Assembly (NCBI RefSeq): GCF_947172395.1
Contig: NC_069102.1
Coordinates: forward strand, 14,219,383-14,283,382
From: Bicyclus anynana
Taxonomy: Eukaryota; Arthropoda; Insecta; Lepidoptera; Nymphalidae
Direction: 5' to 3'
DNA: 64,000 bases
Each line of letters opens with the position of its first letter. Position 1 is the first letter of the stretch. Positions 8,801 to 16,618 of this stretch are shown piece by piece. A program made the translations under genes and the position numbers. The notes below the pieces were generated by a model. The model saw nothing but the letters and a program-made list of their open reading frames with translations. It did not search any database and was not told the origin of the DNA.

Positions 8801-11439
8801 TTAAGGAGCTGTTACACCCGTGCTTCAGAGAGCATGTTACGCTATTGGCTCCGGTCATTATCATACAAATCTGACATTATATTACAAATCATATAGTAAC
8901 AGTTAAAGCCCGCTAACCTGCGTTGGAGAAGCATGGTGAATCTAAACGTTCCCCTTCGGAAAATAGTGAGAATTTTTTGAAAAAAAAAACACACAAACAT
9001 GTCTCGAACCCAAAACCTCGCGATCCGAGGCTTCATTTACTAACCACTGGACCAATGAGGCCCAATGATTATTATTATCAATAGTGGAAGCAAATAGCTC
9101 ATTCAGGGTTCCCAACTTAGTGAAATGGGATTTTTTAGGGGTCTGAAATTTTTAGGGGTATTTCCAGGGATTAATATTTTTATATTTTTAAACTGATGAT
9201 AATTTTAATATTTCTTTCTTGACCTAGCGACTTAAAACGACATGTAATACTTAATTCTACAACCACTCGGAGGCAACTGGCGGAAGTTTTCATCCAATAA
9301 AAATATTGTTAAATTTTTTTATTGGATGAAAACTTCCGCCAGTTCCTTTTTCATGTCAACATGTATGATTTCAAAAAATCCGAAAGTCTGTATTAAATAT
9401 ATACTTTTGAAACATATTACAGCATATTATTTCTAAATTATTATCTATACTTCTATACTAATATTATAAAGAGGTAAAGTTTGTAAGTTTGTAAGTTTGT
9501 CACATTTTTTAAATGGGGTAATCTTCGGAACTACTGGTCCGATTTCAAAAATTCTTTCACCAGTAGAATGCTACATTATCGGGGAGTGCTATAGGCTATA
9601 TTTTATATTAGTATGATATATATTCGCCGAGTTAACACAGTTTTTGTCATACAGGTCGGACCGAAAATCCTCTTAAGCAGACTTATTCGCATGCGCTGCC
9701 TTAACCATTGTGTGAAATTGAAATTAATGTATAGAGGTTTTATGTATCTTTAAAAGTTCCACAAAAAAGTCCGCGACACCATATATCTATCTTCTATATA
9801 TTAGCAGATATAGTGCCTTTTGTGTTTTAAAAATTATAAATTTTATATACTTAGGTTTGCGTCATTATTTATTCTACTTAACTTAAATCCTTATCACAAT
9901 AAATTATTTAATAATTACAAGGATATTATGGAAATAAGATTTGCCCTTTATAGTATGTTAATTAGTTAAATAGTTTCGGAGATAATACAAAATTTCTAAA
10001 AGACGCAGAAATTCCGCTACATGACGCCCCGCGCTTTCAATTACGTAGTTCCCGTTCCTGTGTGAATATGGGGATTAAACATAGCCTATGACACTCGCAA
10101 ATAACGTAGCTTTCTATTGGTAAAACAATTTTCCAAATCGGTCCAGTAGATCCAGAGATTACCTCCTACAACCACACGAACTTTACCTCTTTATATGTTA
10201 AGCATAAAAGTCTCTATTTCTCTTGGTCATACCACCACTCTCGAAGGACTGGACCGATTTTGCTAAGGGTAGGAGTAAGATAGAGAAGTTACAGGGTAGG
10301 GTAGGGTACGGGTAGGGAAGCGTAGGGGTAGTGTAGGGGTAGGGTAGGTTTAGGGCCGGGTTTAGGGTAGTGGTAGGGTAGAGGTACGGGTAGGATAGGG
10401 AAGTGGTAGGATAGGGGTAGGATAGGCGTGAGATAGGAGTACGGGTGGGATAGGGGTAGGAAAGGGATAGGGGTAGGAAAGGGATAGGGTACGGGGAGGG
10501 TAGGGGTAGGATGGGGGTAGGGTAGGGTAGGGTAGGGGTAGGGTAGGGTAGGGTAGGGGTAGTAGTAAAGTTGACATCGAAATTTACGCGGACGAAGTCG
10601 CGGGCGTCCGCTAGTGGATTTATATTTTTTAGGGGGACAACTCAATAATTAAGGCGATTTTAGGGGTTTTTCACACAAACTTTAGGGATAAATATTTTCG
10701 AGAGTTGGTAACACTGAGCTCATTGTTAAACTATCTCACGGGCAGTTTTTGCGTGACCTCTAATTGCTGACGAGCCGTAGACCCGCACATCTAATACATT
10801 TTTAAAACGTAAATATAAAAAGCAAATCCGGGTATTAAAACTTCGTAAGTAGTACCTACTAATGTTTTTCTCAGTTTTGGAAACTAGGAAAGGTCCTGGG
10901 TTCGATCCCCGGTTGGGTCGATTGAGGTTTTCTTAATTGGTCCAGGTCTGGCTGGTGGGAGGCTTCGGTCCATACCATCAAGCGATTTAGCATTCCGGGT
11001 GGTACCGGTATAATGTCGTATAGAAACCGAAAGGGGTGTGGATTTTCATCCTACTCCTAACAAGCCCGATTCCATCTTGCTTTGTATCATCTCATCACTT
11101 ACCATAAGGTGAGATTGTAGTCAAGGGATAACTTGTAAAAAAGGTTGCTGGACTTGATGTTTGATATAATAGGTATATTGTCGTTTGTTACCAATAGGCT
11201 CCAAAATTACTGGGCTAATTTTGAACATTCTTCTTTGGGAATGGAAACTACGAGTAGGTACGTCTGTGTGACCGGGTTGGGTTCGATAGTGATTAATATA
11301 TACCTACCTTCAATTAAATAAAAAACATTTACCTACTTCAATGTAAAATGAGCACGTTTACCTACCTCGCAACATTTTGCGGCGCTCCCAAGAACTGCGT
11401 CTGTGCAGGTATTAAAAACAAAATGATAATCCACCTCAT
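2680..11439 (-). CDS. A2M/TEP family protein, 5' part (4 exons)
   Basis: This is a secreted protein of the alpha-2-macroglobulin / thioester-containing protein family; animal members act as protease traps or complement-like opsonins outside the cell. Exons join as 11439-11366, 4045-3876, 3367-3295 and 2842-2680, with GT-AG introns whose phases fit at each junction. The 160 visible residues begin with signal peptide MRWIIILFLIPAQTQ. MG1 starts at about residue 31 (RNHIFLAPGVLTAGG) and continues through DGGCLDISVPLKPNT (83-97). The MG2 entry strand is at about residues 127-150, with YRPGDTVRFRAVAF matching the family pattern YKPGQ-V-FR. Cysteines fall at 28, 50, 86 and 112. An in-frame TAA precedes the ATG. 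Introns are 7320, 508 and 452 nt. The gene continues past the left edge, so bait, thioester and receptor-binding regions are unseen. Subfamily (TEP, CD109-like or macroglobulin-like) cannot be decided. Confidence 0.88.
3058..3240 (+). repeat. Dispersed repeat shared with 43100-43265
   Basis: GACCTATTCACTAATTTGG, ATCAACCTATT, GTCATCTACCTACT, ATGATATCC and GATGACATTTGT recur in the same order at 43100-43265. The internal blocks GTCATC and GATGACA form a loose inverted pair. It lies in intron 3; its class is unknown. Confidence 0.55.
3295..3367 (-). CDS. A2M/TEP exon 3 (MG1)
   Basis: A 73-nt exon between a pyrimidine-rich acceptor (TTTTTAATTTTTCAG) and donor ATACG|GTGAGA. It starts with two bases completing Gly and ends with CG of an Arg codon. 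The peptide DGGCLDISVPLKPNT then RAELNVNI continues the MG1 fold from exon 2. Confidence 0.88.
3600..3862 (-). mobile_element. SINE-A in intron 2, next to the exon 2 donor
   Basis: A minus-strand SINE-A: the right end is the reverse complement of the head (GGGCTATCACGGCTC) and the left end is the ATGATG tail. The B box is mutated (CGAATCGAGAT). The head ends about 14 nt from the exon 2 splice donor, so transcription of the gene reads the SINE in sense almost immediately after the donor. Confidence 0.82.
3876..4045 (-). CDS. A2M/TEP exon 2 (MG1)
   Basis: A 170-nt, GC-rich exon between acceptor TCTATTTCTCTATTTCCAG and donor CACCTG|GTAAGT. The first base completes Ser with exon 1; 56 codons follow, and the last G starts the Gly shared with exon 3. 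It encodes SPCTDRNHIFLAPGVLTAGG, then a stretch with RFHVDGPARLLLTLL typical of MG1 beta strands. The base composition contrasts sharply with the AT-rich introns. Confidence 0.9.
4140..4212 (-). repeat. Hel-2 fragment
   Basis: TTTCTACAAATCCCGCAGG, TTTTTCCGACATAAAAAGTAG matches the central block of Hel-2 (compare 7078-7290). Both termini are missing. Confidence 0.45.
4283..4510 (+). repeat. GGCCAAGTGCG-type dispersed repeat
   Basis: It begins AACCGGCCAAGTGCGTGTCG, then GTAGGGTTCCGTAG and TTTATAGACGAAAATAATA. I recognise this as a common lepidopteran dispersed repeat type, without knowing its class. Related sequence appears at 2171-2570. It sits in intron 1 of the A2M-family gene. Confidence 0.5.
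4545..4735 (+). promoter_or_regulatory. TATA + initiator module, probably transposon-derived
   Basis: GTATAAATAAGAGGGT (TATAAATA at 4555) is followed 30 bp later by TAGTTGTTTGTT and then CGTGTTAGTG. The same three blocks in order occur at 55665-55745. Spacing fits an RNA polymerase II core promoter. Two copies in unrelated places suggest an LTR or other mobile promoter rather than a host gene start. Confidence 0.4.
4985..5178 (-). mobile_element. SINE-B, head-truncated
   Basis: GGGCTAACTTGTTAG, AAAATCCACACCCCTTTCGG, CGGAACGCTAAATCGCT and GCCACGGCCGAAGCCTCCC are the body of SINE-B in minus orientation. The tRNA-like head is replaced at about 5179 by sequence leading into the SINE-D copy at 5203. 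Confidence 0.75.
5203..5385 (+). mobile_element. SINE-D, tRNA-derived
   Basis: The head GCCTCAATAGCTCAACGGT (A box) and GTGGTTCGATCCC (B box) look like a tRNA-derived promoter. A body with AATTGGAGGGGAATAAG and ATTTAAAAAGATATGGC follows, ending in a T-rich then A-rich tail. Related fragments are at 1965-2040 and, inverted, at 35745-35930. Confidence 0.7.
5597..5807 (+). mobile_element. Hel-1 (short Helitron-like element) with doubled 5' end
   Basis: The element runs from TCTACATTAATATTATAA to CGTCAGCTAG, with the 3'-terminal GC-rich region and CTAG typical of Helitrons. The 5' terminus is present twice in tandem (5597 and 5615). There is no coding capacity. It resembles the non-autonomous Lep1-type Helitrons of Lepidoptera, by inference. 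Confidence 0.75.
5823..5917 (+). other. GC-rich stretch ending in a SINE-B-like tail
   Basis: A strongly GC-rich block (5823-5890, rich in CGCC and CACCGC) leads into AACTTGTAAAGAATAAAAAA, the SINE-B tail. It may be a rearranged SINE-B. No convincing coding frame. Confidence 0.35.
6304..6855. mobile_element. MITE with repeated CAAGCGGCTTGA termini
   Basis: The left end starts CCCTACACTATCGAGCGGC and the right end, reversed, CCCTACTCTATCAAGCGGC. The inverted match covers about 37 bp and includes CAAATGCTTGA. A third terminus lies at about 6431-6467, so 6304-6467 alone looks like a complete 164-bp element within the 552-bp whole. Several internal CAAGC/GCTTG blocks repeat. No transposase is visible. 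Confidence 0.65.
7078..7290 (-). mobile_element. Hel-2 (short Helitron-like element)
   Basis: Read on the minus strand it starts TAATATTATAAAGGCGAAAG, contains GCTGAAGCGATTTGGCTGA and ends CGCGGACGTCCACTAG. The dyad-rich end and final CTAG fit a Helitron. It differs from Hel-1 in its interior but shares both terminal designs. Confidence 0.72.
7841..8167. mobile_element. DNA-element-like repeat with LINE 3' fragment inside
   Basis: The outer parts are an imperfect inverted pair: GGCGGATTTACCAGCAGGC and GGGGCGGCAAATT on the left; GAGCGGCAAAAATT and GTAGATCCGCCTC on the right. Between them at 7950-8050 sits an RTE-type 3' fragment (CGCTGGATGCTGGCGGC, CGATCGGCTGATAA-like end). The order suggests a LINE fragment captured by or inserted into an older repeat. 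Confidence 0.5.
8335..8526 (-). mobile_element. Hel-1
   Basis: A near-complete copy in minus orientation: CTAGCTGATGCCGCGCGG at the left, GATAAATGGGCTATCTAACA in the middle and TTCAGCTTTATAATATTA at the right. No coding capacity. Confidence 0.78.
8697..9063. repeat. SINE-C inverted pair
   Basis: A plus-strand tRNA-like head (CTCGGTGGTATAGTG..., B box GGTTTGAGTCC) lies at 8697-8760. A minus-strand head (GTCTCGAACCC, ACTAACCACTGGACCAATGA) lies at 9000-9063. Body sequence with CCCGCTAACCTGCGTTGG lies between. The two heads face outward-in as one fold-back unit. A similar 386-bp unit is at 47010-47395. Confidence 0.6.
9275..9344. repeat. Near-perfect 70-bp palindrome
   Basis: The left arm (9275-9307) starts AACTGGCGGAAGTTTTCATC and the right arm (9312-9344) ends GATGAAAACTTCCGCCAGTT. 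The arms pair over 33 positions with one mismatch around a 4-nt centre. It lies in intron 1 of the A2M-family gene, about 110 bp before Helitron copy A. A transcript could form a long hairpin. Origin unknown. Confidence 0.85.
9452..10614 (+). mobile_element. Hel-M copy A (Helitron-like, with minisatellite)
   Basis: It begins TCTATACTAATATTATAAA and ends GCGGGCGTCCGCTAG. A 1.1-kb AT-rich interior includes ATATATTAGCAGATATAGTG. A reversed short Helitron-like segment lies at about 10020-10200, and a G-rich GGGTAG minisatellite lies near the 3' end. Inverted copy B is at 14413-15453. No Rep/helicase frame is visible, so it is non-autonomous. Confidence 0.75.
10291..10560 (+). repeat. GGGTAG/GGGGTAG minisatellite in Hel-M copy A
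   Basis: About 270 bp of irregular 6-7-bp units of the type GGGTAG and GGGGTAG, with variants GGGATAG and GGGTACG. The plus strand carries many G-runs able to form G-quadruplexes. Proline/tyrosine-rich reading frames on the minus strand are by-products of the repeat. Confidence 0.85.
10888..11142 (+). mobile_element. SINE-B, head-truncated
   Basis: It begins inside the tRNA-like head at GGTCCTGGGTTCGATCCCCGG (B box), runs through GAGGTTTTCTTAATTGG and TAGAAACCGAAAGGGGTGTGG, and ends at AACTTGTAAAAAA. An internal stretch around the GTACGTC block is shortened. Confidence 0.78.
11366..11439 (-). CDS. A2M/TEP exon 1 (start codon and signal peptide)
   Basis: ATG at 11439-11437 begins MRWIIILFLIPAQTQ and then FLGAPQNVA; donor GCGAG|GTAGGT follows. 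A short basic start, hydrophobic core WIIILFLIP and polar AQTQ make a typical signal peptide. The trailing AG plus the first base of exon 2 gives Ser. An in-frame TAA lies 24 nt upstream, so this ATG is the likely start. Confidence 0.85.
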
Positions 11440-11960
11440 TTCGATATTGTTTTGAAACTTTTTCACTTATCTTATGATAAATATTATAACACTCCGTACA
11501 TTGTCTTTATTTTTATATTTTAACACAAATTTACTTTTAATAATGAAGACACTGTATTGAAATACACAAATGTAACGAATTTTTGTTCAGTTGTTTTTGT
11601 TTGCAATTTATAAAATTAAACGCTTGAGTTCCAATTTGTTACTTCTGATTTAAGCCGTAATTTTTTTTCTTATTAATTAAAATTTCACTAACAATATAAG
11701 CAGACACTTATTACTACTTATATTAATACCGGCAATTATATTGACGTTGTATTTTATTCGTAGGTAACTAGAAAAAATAACACTGATAAAAAAAAAATAA
11801 TTGGCGAGAGCTCCAAACACGATTCACTGAAGTGTTAATAAGAAGGCGATTAAAAAAGAGTTTCGCTATGGTTCGTATAAAAAATATTTTAAATAAAAGA
11901 TAACGTTCTATATTTAAAACGGAAGTAACTCGGCGCGAGAGAGATGCGCGCGACTAGAAC
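11440..11960 (-). other. Probable 5' UTR of the A2M-family gene
   Basis: About 520 bp of AT-rich, apparently single-copy sequence between the start codon and the GC-rich promoter block. No recognised repeat. Whether it holds a 5' UTR intron cannot be seen. Confidence 0.4.
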
Positions 11961-12040
11961 TGACCACAGACCATGAGACCAACGACGCTCGCGCAAAGGT
12001 CGCGCGCGAATGTGTGCACGCAGGTGTTCTCAACACTTTT
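11900..12040 (-). promoter_or_regulatory. Probable promoter of the A2M-family gene
   Basis: A GC- and CpG-rich block (GCGCGAGAG, GCGCGCGACTAG, CTCGCGCAAAGG, GCGCGCGAATG) lies in AT-rich surroundings upstream of exon 1. Minus strand 11963-11959 reads TCAGT, the arthropod initiator core, giving a possible start near 11961. No clear TATA box lies 25-35 bp upstream. I infer the promoter from position and composition; the exact start is unproven. Confidence 0.5.
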
Positions 12041-12064
12041 GTTACATTTTCATCAATTTTTTTT

Positions 12065-12140
12065 TAACAGATCAATTCGTCATCATCATTATCGGCCTAT
12101 TTAAACAGCTGGACCTTCCTTCTTATGGGGGAGGAGATAT
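12065..12140 (-). repeat. SINE-C tail-like fragment
   Basis: CGTCATCATCATTATCGGCC followed by CTATTTAAACAGC matches the 3'-end block seen at 36050-36110 and 48484. Confidence 0.45.
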
Positions 12141-12217
12141 TTATTTACCTACTACTTTTAGTAGTAGTTGAGCTTTTTGTAACAGATCTTATCTGGGAAG
12201 TATATAGTAGTGATGTG

Positions 12218-12385
12218 TTCCGGTCTAAAGGGTGTAGTTGCCGGTGTAATTGCAGGTATATTATAATTAGGTATTACTTATGCCTCAGGTTGTCGGGCGC
12301 TAAGCTGCACACAGTAGGATTTTCTCTGTCTGTGATCTGCGAAATGCTGCTTTTGTCGGTAAGGGATGGTTTTCCACTTAGGTAA
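12218..12385 (+). repeat. GTAGTTGCCGGTGTAATT-type dispersed repeat
   Basis: AAGGGTGTAGTTGCCGGTG, TAATTGCAGG and CTCAGGTTGTCGGGCGC form a pattern I recognise as a common lepidopteran repeat (probably LINE-derived). The 86-codon frame across it has no recognisable domain. Confidence 0.4.
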
Positions 12386-12473
12386 CGTTATACATATGTA
12401 CCATCGGCTTGTTCCTTCAACTATTACTTAAGAAATCGCATGTGGAATCGCATATAAATATAATTATAAATTG

Positions 12474-12668
12474 CTAGCTGACGCTACGCGGTTTTACCTG
12501 CGTGGTTCCATTTCCCGTAGGAATACGGGAATAATATATAGCCTATAACCTTTCTCGATAAATGGGCTATCTAACACTGAAATAATTTTTCAAATCGGAC
12601 CAGTATTATTATAGAGATTAACCAAACAAACAAACAGACAAACTCTTCAGCTTTATAATATTAGTATT
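12474..12668 (-). mobile_element. Hel-1
   Basis: CTAGCTGACGCTACGCGG at the left, ATAAATGGGCTATCTAACAC in the middle, CTTCAGCTTTATAATATTAG at the right. Complete apart from small changes. Confidence 0.78.
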
Positions 12669-12719
12669 TATTGGAACAACAGAATACCCTTTTTATCCTA
12701 TTACTATTAGCCTTTCACA

Positions 12720-12850
12720 TTTCCTACTTTATTATATCCGTTCTTAGCAGATGTCTACTTACTGTAAACTACCTCCCTGCCAAATTTCATCTTTGTACGT
12801 CAAGTAGTTTTCGAGATTTCGTGATGAGTGATTTTTAAGATTAAGACAAC
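12720..12850 (-). repeat. Helitron-like fragment (CAAATTTCATCTTTGTACG type)
   Basis: CTACCTCCCTGCCAAATTTC, ATCTTTGTACGTCAAG and TTTTCGAGATTTCGTGATGA recur at 59440-59545 and, partly, in the element at 32233. Ends are unclear. Confidence 0.45.
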
Positions 12851-14412
12851 AATAACAAGTTAGATAGTACGTATCAGGTTTTACTATCAACATCTGCCCC
12901 AGTATTTACGCACACATTCTTGTACTGAAATAATAAAAAAGTAGATATCATAATGAGAGATCGATAAGATGAAGTTCGGTTAGTAGAAACACTCGTAATA
13001 ATTTACAGTTATGCCCTCGTTAGTGACCTCTATTGTGATTATTTATATTCACAAAATATAATTCATATTATCGAGACGAATCAATAATGTCTGCATTTGA
13101 ATTTCAATGACCATTATTCATTCAAAACAAGCTGTCAGGGATTCGAAATATTGCATGAAAACCATCTTGTTTAGTAAAACCACAAAGTTTAATTTACATT
13201 TAACTAATTTGTTTATTTAAAGTAATATCGTTTATTCCAATTTCACCTATGTAGTTTTGAATCATATCATGAGGTTCTGGATTTAACTCGTGGTTAATCT
13301 ATTTCTTATCGTGGTGGTATTGGTTATCGTGGTTCTTAGAATTTATTAGTAACGGCTTTTTACTAGCATTTATTCATTCATCCATTATATTATATTCATT
13401 TCCAATAAATAAAAAAAATATATGTTGTAAATTTACTGGAATCCTGTGAGGGTGTTGTAACTAGTAGAGAGGCGGATTTATTCTTTTCAAAACGTTCAAA
13501 AAGTTCAAAAAGTTATTTATTTTATAGTAAACTTTATCAAACAAACTTTTAGTCAAGGATAGTTCTAGTGATAGAACTTAGAATCAAATATTATCACCTT
13601 AAGTCCGCTAACCCGCAGTGGAGTAGCGTAGTGGGTCTAATCTCCAAATCCCTTCCACAAATAGGCTTATAATAATAACTAATATGATAAATTGGAAGGT
13701 TAGAAGGGGTGGGTAGATAATAATAATAATTAATTGTTAATCATGCAAAATATATGTTTGTTTGTGTATCTTACTTCTGGATAAATAACCGTTTTATTTT
13801 AATTGAATTCCCATTATCTATAGCAACTAACTCACTACCTACATATATACAAAACTTAATAAACATATTTTAAAGCCAAATATTTTTTTCCGTTATACTT
13901 ATGTTTATTCTGAGTTCAAGAGAAAGTACTTGTCAGAAAACAAGTTGTAGAAATAAGGTCTTACCTTCACCACTTTAGTAGGCACTATACCAAATTAGCT
14001 AAAAATACATGATGTTTCCACGATGTTTCAAAATTATGCGGAACACTATATTTAAATAATACTCATACTTGTCAAATCACTGAATCATAACACGTTTTAT
14101 AAACATTTTATGAGTAGCGGTAATTGAATCCCGCTGTAATCCGTCGTAAGCTTTGTTAAACACAATGTTACATTGAACTGCATATCGCTTTACAATGGGG
14201 CTTTTAAATGTAAATCATCAACATTACTAAACCACAAAGTAAGTACCAGCGAACTTATACTCTATATGTATTCGCGCTTGCTATGCGCTTCACTTGATTT
14301 CAATGATTTTATCCAACTATGAAGAGATTAACTTCACCAGAGATGCCAGCGATAAAGGGATATGTCCAACTGACCCTTACCTAACCTAACCCTACCCTAA
14401 ATTATAATTTGA
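12851..14412. other. AT-rich stretch, little recognised
   Basis: Upstream flank of the A2M-family gene. Apart from a SINE-C-type body piece at about 13600-13690 (CCGCTAACCCGCAGTGG, AGTGGGTCTAATC), I see no gene, hairpin or repeat that I can support. Confidence 0.5.
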
Positions 14413-15453
14413 CTAGCGGACGCCCGCGACTTCGTCCGCGTAAATTTCGATGTCAACTTTACTACTACCCCTACCCTACCCTACCCCTACCCTACCACTA
14501 CCCCAACCCTACCCTACCCAACCCCTACATCTACCCTACCCGGTAGGGTAGGGTAGATGTAGGGGTTGGGGGTCGCATAGGGGTAGGTTTGGGGTTAGGG
14601 TAGGGGTAGGGGTACCTACCCCTACCCTACCCTAACCCCAAACCTACCCCTATGCGACCCCCAACCCCTACCCTACCCAACCCCTACATCTACCCTACCC
14701 GGTAGGGTAGGGTAGATGTAGGGGTTGGGGGTCGCATAGGGGTAGGTTTGGGGTTAGGGTAGGGGTAGGGGTACCTACCCCTACCCTAACCCCAAACCTA
14801 CCCCTATGCGAGTGTCATAGGCTATGTTTGATCCCCATATTCACACGAGAACGGGAGCTACGTAAATGAAAGCGCCGGGCGTCATATAGCGGAATTTCTG
14901 CGTCTTTTAGAAATTTTGTATTATCTCCGAAACTATTTAACTAATTAACATACTGTAAAGGGCAAATCTTATCTCCATAATATCCTTGTGATTATTAAAT
15001 AATTTATTTTGATAAGGATTAAAGTTTAGTTGTATAAATAATGACGTAAACCTAAGTATATAAAATTAATAATTTTTAAAACACAAAAGGTACTATATCT
15101 GCTAATATATAGCAGATAGATGTATGGTGTCGCGGACTTTTTTGTAGAACTTTTAAAGATACATAAAGTCTCCATACATTAATTTCAATTTTACACAATA
15201 GTTAAGGCAGCGCATGCGAATAAGTCTGTTTAAGAGGATTTTCAGTCCGACCTGTATGACAAAAACTGTGATAACTCGGCTAATATATATGATACCAATA
15301 TAAAATATAGCCTATAGCACTCCCCGATAATGTAGCATTCTACTGGTGAAAGAATTTAAAAATCGGACCAGTAGTTCCGAAGATTACCCCATTTGAAAAA
15401 TGTGACAAACTTACAAACTTACAAACTTTACCTCTTTATAATATTAGTATAGA
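14413..15453 (-). mobile_element. Hel-M copy B (inverted relative to copy A)
   Basis: On the minus strand it runs from TCTATACTAATATTATAAA (15453) to CGGGCGTCCGCTAG (14413). Long AT-rich blocks match copy A closely, including CTATATATTAGCAGATATAG. Copy B lacks the reversed segment found in copy A at about 10100-10280. Its minisatellite is rearranged into alternating palindromes. Confidence 0.78.
14503..14815. repeat. Alternating palindromic minisatellite
   Basis: A period of 159 bp repeats about twice; each period is itself an inverted repeat. Axes lie near 14542, 14614, 14701 and 14773. Modules share ACCCCTACATCTACCCTACC and GGTCGCATAGGGGTAGG with their reverse complements, so half-units of about 80 bp alternate orientation head-to-head and tail-to-tail. 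Neither Hel-M copy A nor the copy at 38322 shows this. Confidence 0.82.
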
Positions 15454-15471
15454 TATAGAAGTATAGATTAC

Positions 15472-15615
15472 ATAGACATCCCAAGTCGGTCCGCGTGAGA
15501 TTCTGTTTTTTACAAACCCCGCGGGAACCATGGCTTTTTTCGGGATAAAAAGTATATTCCGCTCCAAGGTTCATTTATCTCTATACGAAACGTTAATATA
15601 GCCATTTAGCCGTAA
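15472..15615 (-). repeat. Hel-2 fragment
   Basis: TCGGTCCGCGTGAGATTC, TTTTTTACAAACCCCGCGGG and GGGATAAAAAGTATATTCC correspond to the 3' half of Hel-2 (7078-7290) without the CTAG terminus. Confidence 0.5.
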
Positions 15616-15842
15616 AAAGGTAACAGACAGACGGACATTCGCGTTTACAATATCAAAATTTTATTTAAGTATGAATTAGTAAAGTGATAAAAAGTGAAAG
15701 GTTGGGTACCTCTGGCTAGGTTAATAGATCGTACATTGACCGAATGAAACAGATTATGATATAAACAATCAATGCTTTGCTTTCGAACGTATCTGACATA
15801 GAACGAGAGCCTGCCACAGCCAGACATACTTCAACGCTTAAA

Positions 15843-16070
15843 GGCTTTTTTTTATTATTTTTTTTTATTTTGTATAAACAAGCACTTAGCTGCAATCACG
15901 TAAGCGTCACACTGATGGTAAGCGATGATGCAGCCTGTGGTGGAACGCGCTTGCCTAGAAGATGCCTATTTATTCTTGACTTAAAAATAGGTACCCATAT
16001 TGTAGGTGGTGGGAAAACGGAAGCTGGACGAACATTTGATATCTTTGCAGTGCGACGTATTTTATTTAAG
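15843..16070 (+). repeat. LINE-derived dispersed repeat
   Basis: AAACAAGCACTTAGCTGCAA, CACTGATGGTAAGCGATGAT, GGAACGCGCTTGCCTAGAAG and GCAGTGCGACGTATT follow the order of a repeat common in Lepidoptera. A related short piece occurs at 25020-25095. Its class is not certain. Confidence 0.5.
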
Positions 16071-16269
16071 TTATATTTAAAAAAATATTGACGGTGTTAT
16101 TCAAAAAGTTGCCGCGAAACTCAGCTACTGGCGAATTCTCAATTATGCATTAAACTTGGAAGTTTGAGGGTCTGGAGCCCTGAAACCTGCTATCTTCAAA
16201 TACCCAGTATTCTTTATAACTTCATAATTGGCTACCGTATTTACCTCTATAGGTAAGAACGTTATATAA

Positions 16270-16420
16270 TATAATGTAAAATCAGCCGCGTGGTTCCCGT
16301 TCCCGTGATAAAATATAGCCCATAGCACTCAGGGATAGTGTAGCTTCCCAACAGTAAAATAATTCTTCAAATCGGTTTAGTAGTTTCAGAGCCAATTCAA
16401 TGCAATAAATAAACAAAATA
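16270..16420 (-). repeat. Hel-1-like fragment
   Basis: CAGCCGCGTGGTTCCCGTTC, CCCATAGCACTCAGGGATAG and AATTCTTCAAATCGGTTTAG match the Hel-1/Hel-M interior; the CTAG end and the 5' end are not preserved. Confidence 0.5.
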
Positions 16421-16618
16421 TAATCAAATCTTTTCATAGCATAAGCTGAAAACTTTCCGGTCTTCATAAAATGAGGCAAATCTGGCTATCGCAGTTCCAC
16501 ACATTCATTGATTAGCGGTACATTTCTCTTGTACGAGTAGAGTGACTTCTGTGAGTGTGACTGGTAGCTATATTAATGTAAAATAATTGTTAGCTTATTA
16601 GCCAGGTTAATTAACTGA

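Noticed and set aside
10289..10645. Proline/tyrosine/leucine-rich ORFs on the minus strand
   Set aside because: They are translations of the GGGTAG minisatellite and have no codon logic beyond the repeat. The similar frame at 38145-38519 is rejected for the same reason.
12125..12385. 86-codon plus frame as a gene
   Set aside because: It covers a SINE-C-like tail and a common dispersed repeat.
14380..14400. Telomere-like CCTAACCTAACC
   Set aside because: Only two TTAGG units occur, at the edge of a GGGTAG-type minisatellite; not a telomeric tract.
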